Assembly: GCA_022592445.1 (NCBI GenBank)
Contig: JABYQR010000073.1
Location: forward strand, 84,870-148,869
From: Cytidiella melzeri
Lineage: Eukaryota; Basidiomycota; Agaricomycetes; Polyporales; Irpicaceae
Direction: 5' to 3'
DNA: 64,000 nt
How positions within the stretch are numbered: position 1 is the stretch's first letter; the number at the start of each line of letters is the position of its first letter. The position numbers and the translations under genes were made by a program. The notes beneath the pieces were generated by a model, which worked only from the letters and a program-made list of their open reading frames with translations, did no database searches and was not told the origin of the DNA. This document shows, piece after piece, positions 20,660 to 30,864 of this stretch.

Positions 20660-21003
20660 TCATTGCCAAGATTCAAGATGAAGGATCCCTTGCGCGAGAA
20701 TGACAATGTGTTCATCACAGATTCTAGCATGTCTGATGTCTGGAGGCAATGTTGCGGATGCAATCATGATAGGCTTAGAGGTCAAGAATGTTTGCACCTT
20801 CTTCACTTCGAGGAAGGCTGTTTGGAAGCTATCCCCCCACTCAGCAACACAATGGGCTCTGTCCACAATAGTGTTAAGGAAGTCCTTTGTCCATGCTGAA
20901 GAACCCAGTAAGACTCTGCATGCAGGGGAGTCTGCAGTGCAAGGGGCTGCACACAAGAGATGACTGTGGTATCAGGCTTATTGTTGGATGGCTTAAAATG
21001 CAC
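20660..21003 (-). pseudogene. Relic of a RecQ-like DEAD-box helicase
   Basis: The minus-strand frame 20956-20660 reads LLGSSAWTKDFLNTIVDRAH, CVAEWGDSFQTAF, then MIASATLPPDI. This matches motifs II (usually DEAH followed by CxxxWGxxFR) and III (SAT) of the RecQ-like helicases common in basidiomycete genomes. The motif II glutamate is Arg. The upstream part lies in another frame (to 21003) and the rest is absent, so it is a degraded fragment. Confidence 0.6.
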
Positions 21004-21336
21004 TGGATGCAGAAGGGGACAAGCAGGAGTGGTGCTGTTTTGTGTACTACTCCATCATATAAATAATCAAAAAAGAATTACTTTATATTGCACAGTGAGA
21101 GTTTACCGCGTGACCTGGAGATTGGCTAGATATTACAATGCTACACAATGGCAGCCAACATGACCTGTAATTTGAAATGCCCAAAAATGTGGAGTGGCAG
21201 CAATATATTGCATTGTATGCTAAGAAAATATACAGTAGCTGAAATATGTTGCATGTCATTTACTTGAATGCTAAGATAGATATGTGATTAATTCTGTGGT
21301 GCTGTCTATATAGTTTAGCTGTATAATTGATGATAG

Positions 21337-21410
21337 GGTGATGTAGTGCAGTGGTTGCAGTGATGAGCCTCTCACATGACCTGCAAGGGTTTGATTCCTG
21401 AGCAACGCAG
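21337..21410 (+). repeat. tRNA-derived SINE-like unit
   Basis: TAGTGCAGTGG (21344-21354) fits the RNA polymerase III A box and GGTTTGATTCC (21388-21398) fits the B box (GGTTCGANTCC) with one C-to-T change. Their 44-base spacing is that of a tRNA gene. The arms do not form a good cloverleaf, so a functional tRNA is unlikely. The 3' boundary is not evident. Confidence 0.45.
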
Positions 21411-22332
21411 AAATGAATGATGTTAACGGTTGCAGTGGGAAATGTTTTATTGACTGTCCTAATACCCTCACCTATGCCTACCATTATAATGTATACAGTG
21501 AATCCATTATAATGACATCTACAGACCATCATAATGAGTGCTGGGTATTATAAGCCTGGCAGGTCCAAGATAAAGTGTAATAAGGTAAGGCTAACTTTAT
21601 ATTACATGCTGGGATTTATAATGGTAGCTAGTCATTCGTTTATTTTTGTGATGTCTTATTACTAGACTTCTTTTGCTTCCGGGGTGGTTGGGTTGGTTTG
21701 GTCTGCATTTTTGGGTATTTTAGATTGATGGAAAATTGAATTGAGTGTGCAGGATTTGTACTGTATGGTCTATAGTGACTATATGCAAAGGGGAAAGCGA
21801 CAGGGAACAAGGATACATAAGTCGACACAACACAACCAAAGATCAAGTACAGCAGACGCGCGAAGATTAGATTGGGTGTCTTGTTAGATATCTACAGTAG
21901 CAGCAAAAAGTCTTGCGACACCGCGAGTGTGCAGGATTTTTCTCATTGTTCAAGCTCATTTTTTGCATATAGTTTTGGGTTACAGTTCTCACACATCCAT
22001 TATCATGTGAAAATTGTGTCTCATTAAAAAAGGGCTGATCAACGTTGTGCGCGAGGAACTACGTACAATCTGCGCTAAAACTGTAGTAGGCACCCACGTG
22101 TTGTGCTACTACTATTGCACATCATCCCGACTATTCTATGTAAAAATCTGTCAAAAAATTCTGGTAACATTAGTACCTAGTATAGGACCCCTTTGCCTGC
22201 ATAAGCTCTGCTGCACGAGTGGGGAGAGACTCATACAATCCCTTGATATACCCATCATCCAAATTTGCCCACTTCTCCTGCAATGCCTCCCACAGCTCCT
22301 CCTTATTTGACAGTTGCTGCTTGCGAGCCCGT

Positions 22333-22912
22333 TGTTAAGAGCAAGATGAAAAGGAAGGGACGCGGAGTTGCGGAGTTAGCGGAGATGCAGAAACAGAGGA
22401 GCGAACGAGGGGGATCAGAATGAGTCTTGGCTTCAACTAGTTAAGTTGCGCCGCTCGGGATTCTCGTGACTCAAATTTTTACTTAGCAGGATCAAAGGTT
22501 TGAGAGCAAGGCTCAATCGAAATGCAGACCTGCGGAGGTGTGGTGATTGGAACACCGGAGACAGCGAGAAGTTGTCGGACAACGACGAGTAAGACGACTT
22601 CAGCTAGTGAAGTCAAATGCAGACAAAGAGAGGATAAGAAGGGGAGTCTTATTTGATATTCCAATTGCTTATTTACTACAGTTGGGTCTTGTATATATAC
22701 TACAATGACTTCAAGTCCAACAGAAGTAGACAAAAGCGGAACAAAGGGAAATGCGCATTCTTGCGGAGCAATAAGAGAACTGTACACAGCATGATGTAAA
22801 GGAAACAGATGATAAGGGTCATGATGACGTCGGTGCAGAGATGCGGAGTATGCGGCGTGGTGTTCAGGTGCGGAGGTCACGTGAAATCGGGTGGTTGGAC
22901 CGGGTTGTAACA
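22333..22912 (-). repeat. Gypsy-2 3' LTR (left copy)
   Basis: 580 bp. The TATA-like TATATATAC lies in its middle on the transcribed strand. It is joined at 22913 to a purine tract that reads AAGGGGGAGGTAC on the minus strand. Confidence 0.9.
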
Positions 22913-22987
22913 GTACCTCCCCCTTAAGGCCCGAACCCCTGAGGGCAATGCTTCTAATGTATCCGCATCGGAAATCTGGAGTTTTGG

Positions 22988-22994
22988 TATAAAG
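22988..22994 (+). promoter_or_regulatory. TATA box of the antisense gene in gypsy-2
   Basis: TATAAAG lies 71 bases upstream of the ATG at 23065 and outside the LTR, followed by a pyrimidine-rich leader (TTCAACTTTTCTTCCTTCACC). This arrangement is typical of a fungal core promoter and is distinct from the LTR promoter, which faces the other way. Confidence 0.55.
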
Positions 22995-23064
22995 TCCTGA
23001 GAGTGTGTGAATGCTGGACTTCAACTTTTCTTCCTTCACCCACCACTACCCCGTACCCAGCAAC

Positions 23065-24430
23065 ATGTCCACCCCAAATGGTGAGTATTTCTGCTCCTTG
23101 ATGGAGCTAGGCTGACTTCAACGACTCCTTTCCAGAGACTGCCGCTGATCAGTTTGCACGGAGGCAGCGAGAAATTGCCGAGAGGAAGGCTGAGCTGGCG
23201 AGGATGGAGCAGGAGGAGGAGGAGTTGAGGGCGGAGGCAGCGGCTGGGGAGGAATGCCGAAGGACGGCGGAGTTGGTTGCGGCGGCGCAGGAGAAGATGA
23301 GGATGGAGGCTGAGGAGGCGAGGAAGAAGGTGGAAGCTGAGGAGGCAAAGAAAAAGGTGGCCGCTGAGGGTAAGCGGTTGATGCTGGCGAAGAGGGCCGC
23401 AGCGGAGATGCAGCGCACGGCGATTGTAGAATCGGCGGCCGCTGAGATTGTGGCAAAACTTGCGGCAAATGCGGCAACGGCACCTTCTCCGTTTGTTGCA
23501 GGTACGAGTTGGCGGAGCAGGACTTCGAGTCCTGCAACCTCGCAATACGTCCCTACGGACGAAGACAAGGAGGAGGAGGAGACGGACGAGGATGAGGAGG
23601 AGTACGCGGAGATGGAGGACGCGGAGCGGACTCCAAAGAAAAAGAAGGCGCAAGTCGTTACGAAGACAAAAAAGGTGGTTCGCAGAGAGACCTTCATAGA
23701 GGTCCACTGGAGCACGTCGGAGGTGAGATGCAATACGTGCATCAGGTACAAGTCCGATTGCTTCTGGGAGTTGGATGCAAAGACAAAGGGGAAAGCGTGT
23801 TACGCTTGCAGGACCGGTAAACGGTCTTGCAAGATTGGCAACGTCTCAGTCAAGGAGATGGGGAAGGGTCGTGCAGAGGGTGGTCCAACAAAAACTCCGG
23901 AGGCAATGCCGAAGGCCGGGCCTTCTGGGGTGACGGCGCCTCAGTTGGAGAAGTTGACGTCCGGGACGTCCGAAACTTCGGCGAGGAAGAGGAAAGGATC
24001 GGAGGCAACAGGGCCGAAGAAGAAAAAATTGCGGACATATGATATCCGGGATCAGGATGAGGGAATGCGGGTTCCTGCAAGGATGGAGTTGGTGGAGAGG
24101 TCGACGGAGTCTGCGTCGGAATCCTTGGAGGCAGAGATGTCGGACTCCGTGTTCAGCTCAGTCAACGCCTTAGAGGCGTTCACTGGTGCTCTGCGCAAAG
24201 TCGCAGACTTACAGTCAGACCTCCTGGCCGAGGGACGGGCAATCCGGGACACCATAACCGCGTTCCGCAACGACATCCGGAGGATGATGGAGGTGGAGGA
24301 AGTACAGGATATTGAGGTTGAGCAGAAGAAGGAAAGGCGGAGATTGCGGCAAGAGGCAAAAAAGACCGCGGAGGCGGCGCAGGCAACAGGTGCTCCGCAG
24401 AAGGGAAAAGGAAAAGAGAAGGAAACTTAG
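23065..24430 (+). CDS. Antisense Zn2Cys6-like coiled-coil protein carried by gypsy-2
   Basis: Exon 1 (23065-23080, MSTPN and the first base of the next codon), a 55 bp intron (23081-23135; GTGAGT donor, CTGAC branch, TTCCAG acceptor), and exon 2 to the TAG at 24430: 436 residues, fully open. The N-terminal half is a long Ala/Glu/Lys/Arg coiled coil. An acidic patch and a KKKKAQ-type basic stretch follow. Six cysteines at about 204, 207, 214, 227, 230 and 237 are spaced C-x2-C-x6-C-x12-C-x2-C-x6-C, the fungal Zn(II)2Cys6 pattern, with basic residues between them. A PKKKKLR signal and a C-terminal helix rich in Glu/Lys/Arg complete it. It lies between the pol stop (24584, converging) and the purine tract, and is the only intact gene of the element. 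DNA binding is inferred from the cysteine spacing. Confidence 0.8.
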
Positions 24431-24583
24431 AGTAGTTTTTTCTTTTCTTGTTTATTGTAAACTATGAATGAGACCTCCACCGTTGTCCTTGCACTTTTGA
24501 TATGAAGCATGAATGTGTGCGGATTTGAGGAGTTGCGGAAATGCAGAGATGATATAAGGATAATGAAACAAACAAACAGATAA

Positions 24584-27500
24584 TTACAAAGGTAAAGGGC
24601 CGGGTTTCTTTGGATAACGGTTATGGAAATTGGCAATGGCTTCTGGAGCGCCATCCATCTCTGTAGCTAGAACCCATGAAGTTTCTTCGTCTGTTCCCTC
24701 GTATCCTAGCCATCGGACTAGGTAAAGAAGCGGACATGTGTGGCGTCGGCGATCGTGTTTAGAGTTGAGTACCTTTGCGATCTCGTATTCGATTTCTCCA
24801 TCGATTTCAACCGGCGGAGGTGGTGATGGGACTCGGTCGGGGATTTCGCTGGGTGTGTGTGACTCTAACATAGAGACGTGGTAGACTGGATGTACTGCTC
24901 GCATTGCGTCAGGGAGATTGAGCATGAAGGATTGCAGACCAACGCGTCCAATAATCTCGAAAGGTCCGAGATACTTCTTGGCAAGTTTCTTAGACAGTTG
25001 TGTGGTGTTGAAGTACTTTGCTTTGACAAAGACGGGATCTCCGACGTCCCATTGCGGAGGCGCTTTTCGTGCAGCGTCGGCGGGACCTTGATATCGGAGT
25101 TGGGCTTTGCGCATGCTTTCTTTCAAGTATTCGTGTAAGTCCTCGAGGTTAACGGCAAGTTCATGAGCGCGTGCGGAGGCAAGACTACGTTCGGGGTGTA
25201 TGGTGATGTTGGGATGGTAGCCTTTGTTTGCAAAGAAGGGGGAAACGCCGGTAGTTGCGCTAGGGACGTTGTTGAAGGCGAACTCCGCAAGAGGTAGCAA
25301 GTCCGACCAGTTGTCTTGCTGGTAGTTGCAGTACGTGCGGAGGTATTGCTCAAGGGTTTGGTTGGTCCTTTCTGTCTGACCATCTGCTTTGGGGTGGTAA
25401 CCGGAGGTGATGTGGAGGTTCATGTCCAAAGCCTGTCCTAAGGCTCTGAAGAACCGTGACACAAACTCTGTGCCCCGGTCGGAGGTGCAGTGAGAAGGAA
25501 CTCCATGCTTGGAAAAGACATGAAGGACGAATAGTTTAGCCAAACCCGGAGAGTCTATTGTGTCGTATGTGGGGATGAATATGCCTTGTTTGCTGAGGCG
25601 GTCCACGATAACAAGTATGGCTGTGAAGCCTGCGGAGTCCGGGAGTTGCTCAATGAAATCCATAGAAATAGAATCCCAAGGGCGCATCGGGACTGGGAGT
25701 TGTTGGACCGTAACATAAGGCTTATGTCTCGGAGCCTTCAATCGCTTACAAGTCGTGCAAGACTTGCAGTAATGTTGTACAAAAGTTCGGAGTTTTGGCC
25801 ATGAGAACTCTCTTCGGACCAGGGCTAGTGTCTTACTAACCCCGTAGTGACCCGATAAGAGGTAGTTGTGTCTGTAGCAGAGGACGCAGAGGCGGAGGCC
25901 AGCGACGTCCGGGACATATATCTTGCTGTCATGGAGTAACAATCCTTGCGGATCGTCAACCCACCTCAGAGGAAGAGGTTTTGAACGGAATTGTTGAGCA
26001 TATGTGTCTGAGGGTAGGGATTGGAGGATATCCTTGTAGAGTTCTTTGGAGTTGAAGATATTAACACTGCGGAGCGTCGGTTCCATGAGTGCGGATGCAC
26101 GGATTGAGGCAATGAGGTGTTCGGAGGAGAAGATAGGTTTGAAGTTATGCGGGTTTACACTGGCATAGCCACTACCTCCCTCTTTAGGGTAGACGTCCCA
26201 TTGTCTAGTTAATGTGTCCGGCTTGGTTCCGAGTTTCCCAGGTCTGAAGCGGATTATAAGATTAAAACTGGATAAGAATTTGGACCAACAAGCCTGTCGT
26301 CGGGTGAGGAGTTTTGTAGTCGAAAAATACTCCAGGTTCTTGTGGTCGGTGATCACGTCTATAGGAGATGGAGTACCCTCCAGGTAATGACGCCAAGTCC
26401 GGAAGGCTTCATGAATTGCTAGTAGTTCCTTGTCGTGCACATCGTAGTTGAGTTCGGGTGCGGAGAAGGTGCGAGAATGAAACGCGACCGGATGTATCTC
26501 CCTGTCGGAGATAATAGAGAGTATGGCGCCGAGAGCGTAGTCCGAGGCATCAGTTTCCACAATGATTGTAGCATCGGGATCCCATTGGACCAGAACCGGA
26601 GCGGTGGTGAAGGCTTTTTTGAGAGTATCGAATGCAGTCTGGCACTGTTCAGTCCATGCCCAAGTCGCGGACTTGCGCGTGAGTCTGGTAAGAGGAACAG
26701 TGATGTCCGAGTAGTGTGGAATAAAACAACAATAGAAATTGGCAAATCCAAGGAAGGACTGGATGTCCTTGACCTTGCGCGGAGTTGGCCAGTCTAGGAT
26801 GGTTTGGACCTTATCTGAGGACATGCGGAGGCCCTCGGGGGAAAGGATAAACCCCAAGTATTCTACCATGTCTTTGTGAAATTCGCATTTATCAGCACAA
26901 GCGCAAAGCCCATGTTTGCGGAGGCGGCGTAGGACTTCCTTGACGTGCTTCTTGTGGGACTGTATATCATTGGAGAAGATAAGAATATCATCTAAGTAGA
27001 CAATGACATTGACATCGAGGAGGTCCTGGAAAATGTCGTTCATGAAACGTTGGAAGGCCGCGGGTGCATTGGAAAGTCCAAATGGCATTACAAGCCACTC
27101 AAACGAACCATAACGTGTGTGAAAGGTTGTTTCCCACTCATTGCCTTCGGCAATGCGGACAACATGATAGGCATGGTGGAGATCAATTTTTGTATAGAGT
27201 CAGGCCTTGCCCGGACTGTTCAGAAGGTTGGAAATGAGTGGTAGTGGATAGCAATCCTTCTTGGTGATACGGTTAAGTGCTTGATAGTCGACGCAGAGTC
27301 GAAGAGTTCCATCCTTCTTTTTGACAAAGAGAATTGGAGCACCATGCGGAGAAGTAGATTGTCAGATGAATCTGGAGTTGACGTTTTCATCAAGGAACTC
27401 GCAGAGAGCCTTTTGCTCGACTGCGGAGAGCGAATACATGGGGCTCGGGGGTAGAGGTTTGTCGTCCTCTAAATCGATTTGGATGTCGTAGGGACGATGG

Positions 27501-28312
27501 GGGGCTAGGATGTCAGCCTTGGTGTTAGAAAACACATTGGCGAATTCATGATAATCGGATGGAAGTGCGGAGATGTCTGGATTTGGTTTGGAGGAATGAT
27601 TCTGCGCGGCGCGCAGCGAGAGATGCATCTGAACAGAGCCTGGCAGTTTGCATGTGCGTATATATGCGGCAGCACCTATAAAGGATACCGGAGGGACTTC
27701 TGAAGCATGAGATGCGGGAGTGTCCATGTCGGAGGACTCATCTGAATTGTCTGTTGCGGAGGAACTCCGGATCGGAGTTTCTTTGTCTTGGAAGGTTATA
27801 TGACCCTTAGCCCAGTCAACCAACAGGTTGTAGTGGGAGAGCCAGTCGTATCCTAAAACAATAGAAGCGGATGTGTCAAGATTTGTTATGTAGAAAGGTG
27901 TCATACAGATTTTCCCTGAAGGGAAGCAGAGTGGTAGTGTTATCATAAATTGAATCAGAGACCGTGAAAGACCATTAAACAAATGGAGCGGAATCGCGGG
28001 GATGGAGACAAGAGGAAGAGAGTACTTCTTTGCAATATCAATGTCCATGAAGCAGTGGGAGGAACCGCTATCAATCAGAGCTCGTAGAGGATCAGAAATT
28101 GAATCACAAGATACAAAAATGTACAAAGCGTCCGAAGAAAGACTGGAAGCGTTGAGATAAACCTCCTTGGGTGCACGAGCGGGGTCAGCGCAGCCCTCGA
28201 CTTGTGCGGAGGGCTGAGGGCTGCTCAGACATTTCCCAACCTGGATGCGGTGTTCGGCGCTGGGGTCTGTGCTGCCAACTGGGCGGCACGAGCCTTTGCG
28301 GCCTTGCGGCAT
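24584..28312 (-). pseudogene. pol: Gypsy-2 pol with two premature stops
   Basis: One frame from about 28312 to 24584. Protease has ALIDSGSSHCFMD. Then come the RT N-part ([18 protein letters not shown]) and RT core (MPFGLSNAPAAFQRFMNDIF, VYLDD), RNase H (VETDASDYALGAIL), integrase (HYGVSKT, CKSCTTCKRLK, MDFIEQLP, SDRGTEFVSRF, HPKADGQTERTN), a GPF module, and a C-terminal chromodomain (YEIAKVLNSKHDRR ... YLVRWLGYEG). TGA codons at 27362-27364 and 27200-27202 interrupt it, both where Arg is expected. The start overlaps the gag end in the -1 frame, the usual Gag-Pol arrangement. Confidence 0.9.
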
Positions 28313-29415
28313 TCGCTTGCGCGATGTCCGGGTAGACCGCAGAACAGGCAGAGGTTGTTTGCAATGCGGCGGGCGCGTTCAACACTCGAGAGCTTACCAT
28401 TGCTTCCCAAGAGGTTGGCAATGGGGTTAGTCTTTGGAATTGCGGTGGGACGGGGTTTTTGAGAGCCAGAGGGCATAGCCGTGGCGACAGTGGTGGTGAC
28501 GGTGACAGCGGGGGTTGAGGATGATGCGGACTTTGCAGGTTTCTGTTACCGCTAGGTTTTCTTCTTCTTCTCACCCTGACGCTCCCAGTACCTTTGATCC
28601 CACTTAAGGGCCATCTCCTTGAGCTTCACCAGTGTGTGAGGCTTGCCGTTGGACGTGATGTTGTCCTGGAGGCGTTCCGGGAGGCCGTTGTAGTATTGGT
28701 AGTGGAGGGTGCATTCGTCCCAGCCGGTGCGCATGGAGTATCAGGTGAAACAAAGGTTATACCAGAACAATTTCTTGTCTGATGGCATAGAGAGATTTGT
28801 AAGGCGGCGTTCGGCTTCGCCAACGTCGTCTGCAGGACCAAAGTGCGTGCGGATTTTGGCAACAAAGGCCAACCAGTTCCGGACCCAGTTGTGTTCGGCG
28901 GTTGCGTCCACCTCATCATTGTCGTCATCGGATGCTGGAGGATGAGGCGTGCCGGCATTCGAGATGGAAAATATACCTCTGCTTTCCTCCCATTCCTGGA
29001 ATTGGAGGAACTTCAACTCGAACCACTCCAAGGCGGAGTCCGTCAGGTAAGAGAAGGCAAACATGACCTTCTTTTGACCGGAGTCGAACTTACCCGGGTT
29101 TGCACAGAAATAAACCGTGCATTGGGTGAGGAAGTTGCGGAGTTTTGACGGGTCTGATCCATCAAAGGTGTCGGGGGTGTGGAACTTGGCGTTCGAGGAC
29201 AAGTTTTGAGCGTAAGCTCGCGTGATAGCAGCTGTAAGCTGCTCAAAAGGGTTTTCATCTCCTCCACCACAACCATTACCAGGATCATCACCATTGTCTC
29301 CTCCACCATCTCCACCTCCGGGGTCTCTACTCGGGCCAGGGTTTGGATCTCTATCCTTACCCCTCCTGCGGGTTTTGACGTTGGCGGGCGGTTCGGGGAA
29401 GTCATTGCGAGACAT
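28225..29415 (-). pseudogene. gag: Gypsy-2 gag with three premature stops
   Basis: ATG at 29415. The capsid-like region includes FDGSDPSKLRNFLTQCTVYF and YLTDSALEWFE. The frame stays constant to 28225 but is broken by TGA at 28741-28743, then TAG and TAA near 28546-28554. A CCHC knuckle, CLFCGLPGHRASEC, is near the end. The stops are explained by CGA to TGA, CAG to TAG and CAA to TAA. The last part overlaps the start of pol by about 90 bases. Confidence 0.85.
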
Positions 29416-29527
29416 GACGGCGGCTGCTGAGCTGTTGGTGGGGCGGATGAGATTGATTCAGTGGTTCTTGTGATTGCTGTGCGGGTGGGCATATACAGTG
29501 GAGAATCCGAGTTTTGAATTCAAATAT

Positions 29528-30284
29528 TGTCATGGATGGCCTGACTAGCCCTTAATTTTTGCAATTTACCTCTTGTTTTTATCTGTAAAACTCCGGGCTG
29601 CAACCCAGTTGCAACCTTCTCTGCATAAACTCCCTTTTCACGTCTATTAAGCGCCCGTATCACGTGGCTTAGACGCTCCACACGGTCACATTACTTGCTA
29701 CTACGTCACACTGGCATGTGACTTAGCTTAAGTAAGCCCACATGGCTACAAGCACATGGCTCAGCCCATAGCTAGGGTTTGACGTCATAGATACCATTCA
29801 CATGGACTCCTTTTGTTCTTTCCCTATTGTTCTCTTTATGGAAGGATGTTTTCACAGGTGTGGGAATGGAATACAATAGTTGGTCTCCTTTTAGATAGAT
29901 TCTCTCACGAGTAGAGTTCTTGGCAAGGTCTAGACAATAGCTATTGTTCTCCTTTAGGTAGTTCTTTTGTTCTTCGTTCACACGGCTTCTTGCAAAGCCT
30001 GCCCTCAACATGGTCTGTGCGCAGGTCCTTGAAGTCTATATAAGATGCTGCATGTACGCTCCTAGCCCCCCATCTTGACCTCTTGGTCTTTACTGGGCTA
30101 GGTAAGCAACCCCCTCTTGTACTACATAGCTGGTAGTAACAATACTAACTTGGTCTTTACTGGGCTAGACATCTGCATAAGGTTTATAGCTGGTGAGAGT
30201 ATTGAGCTTCACGCCTACCACCACCACTTCGTCGTCATCCACTTCGTGTCCCTGTTTGTCACGTCGAGCCTTGTCTCCATGTCA
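29528..30284 (+). mobile_element. Solo LTR of the gypsy-1 family inside gypsy-2
   Basis: Starts TGTCATGGATGG, ends CTCCATGTCA, with a perfect AATAT duplication (29523-29527 and 30285-30289). It is closer to the gypsy-1 LTR than the copy at 19222 and retains the TATA, ATCTCGACCT, GTAAGC and TACTAAC motifs. It sits next to the gypsy-2 5' LTR, separating it from gag. Confidence 0.95.
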
Positions 30285-30291
30285 AATATAC

Positions 30292-30864
30292 TGTTAAGAG
30301 CAAGACAAAAAGGAAGGGACGCGGAGTTGCGGAGTTCGCGGAGATGCGGAAACAGAGGAGCAAACGAGGGGGATCAGAATGAGTCTTGGCTTCAACTAGT
30401 TAAGTTGCGCTGCTCGGGATTCTCGTGACTCGAATTTGTACTTAGCAGGATCAAAGGTTCGAGAGCAAGGCTCAATTGAAATGCGGACCTGCGGAGGTGT
30501 GGTGATCGGAACACCGGAGACAGTGAGAAGTTGTCGGACAACGACGAGTAAGACGACTTCAGCTAGTGATGCAGACGAAGAGAGGATAAGAAGGGGAGTC
30601 TTATTCGATATTCCAATTGCTTATTTACTACAGTTGGGTCTTGTATATATACTACAATGACTTCAAGTCCAACAGAAGTAGACGAAAGCGGAACAAAGGG
30701 AAATGCGCATTCTTGCGGAGCAATAAGAGAACTGTACACAGCATGATGTAAAGGAAACAGATGATAAGGGTCATGATGACGTCAGTGCAGAGATGCGGAG
30801 TATGCGGCGCGGTGTTCGGGTGCGGAGGTCACGTGAAATTGGGTGGTTGGACCGGGTTGTAACA
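30292..30864 (-). repeat. Gypsy-2 5' LTR (right copy)
   Basis: 573 bp. It carries the TATATATAC promoter motif on the transcribed strand (about 30643-30652). It is followed outward by the CCCGT target duplication and the Tc1 transposase gene. Confidence 0.9.

Larger units (their letters stand above)
22333..30864 (-). mobile_element. Ty3/gypsy chromovirus gypsy-2 with antisense gene
   Basis: LTRs at 22333-22912 (580 bp) and 30292-30864 (573 bp), both TGTTAAGAGC...TTGTAACA on the plus strand, flanked by CCCGT (22328-22332 and 30865-30869). The element runs on the minus strand: 5' LTR on the right, gag, protease, RT, RNase H, integrase, chromodomain, then an extra gene in the opposite direction, purine tract and 3' LTR. 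The LTRs differ at about 20 positions by eye, mostly transitions, plus a 7 bp indel. A gypsy-1 solo LTR sits 2 bases plus the target duplication inside the 5' LTR. Gag and pol carry five stops. Confidence 0.95.

Noticed and set aside
21337..21410. Functional tRNA-Val(CAC)
   Set aside because: Box spacing fits, but acceptor and anticodon stems do not pair adequately.
22479..23039. Minus-strand 186-codon frame across the gypsy-2 LTR edge
   Set aside because: It spans the LTR, purine tract and antisense leader. The composition is that of translated LTR and the same LTR copy on the right lacks an equivalent frame.
23036..23751. Long minus-strand frames opposite the antisense gene
   Set aside because: They are Leu/Arg- or Ser/Pro-rich shadows of the coiled-coil coding region with no domain.
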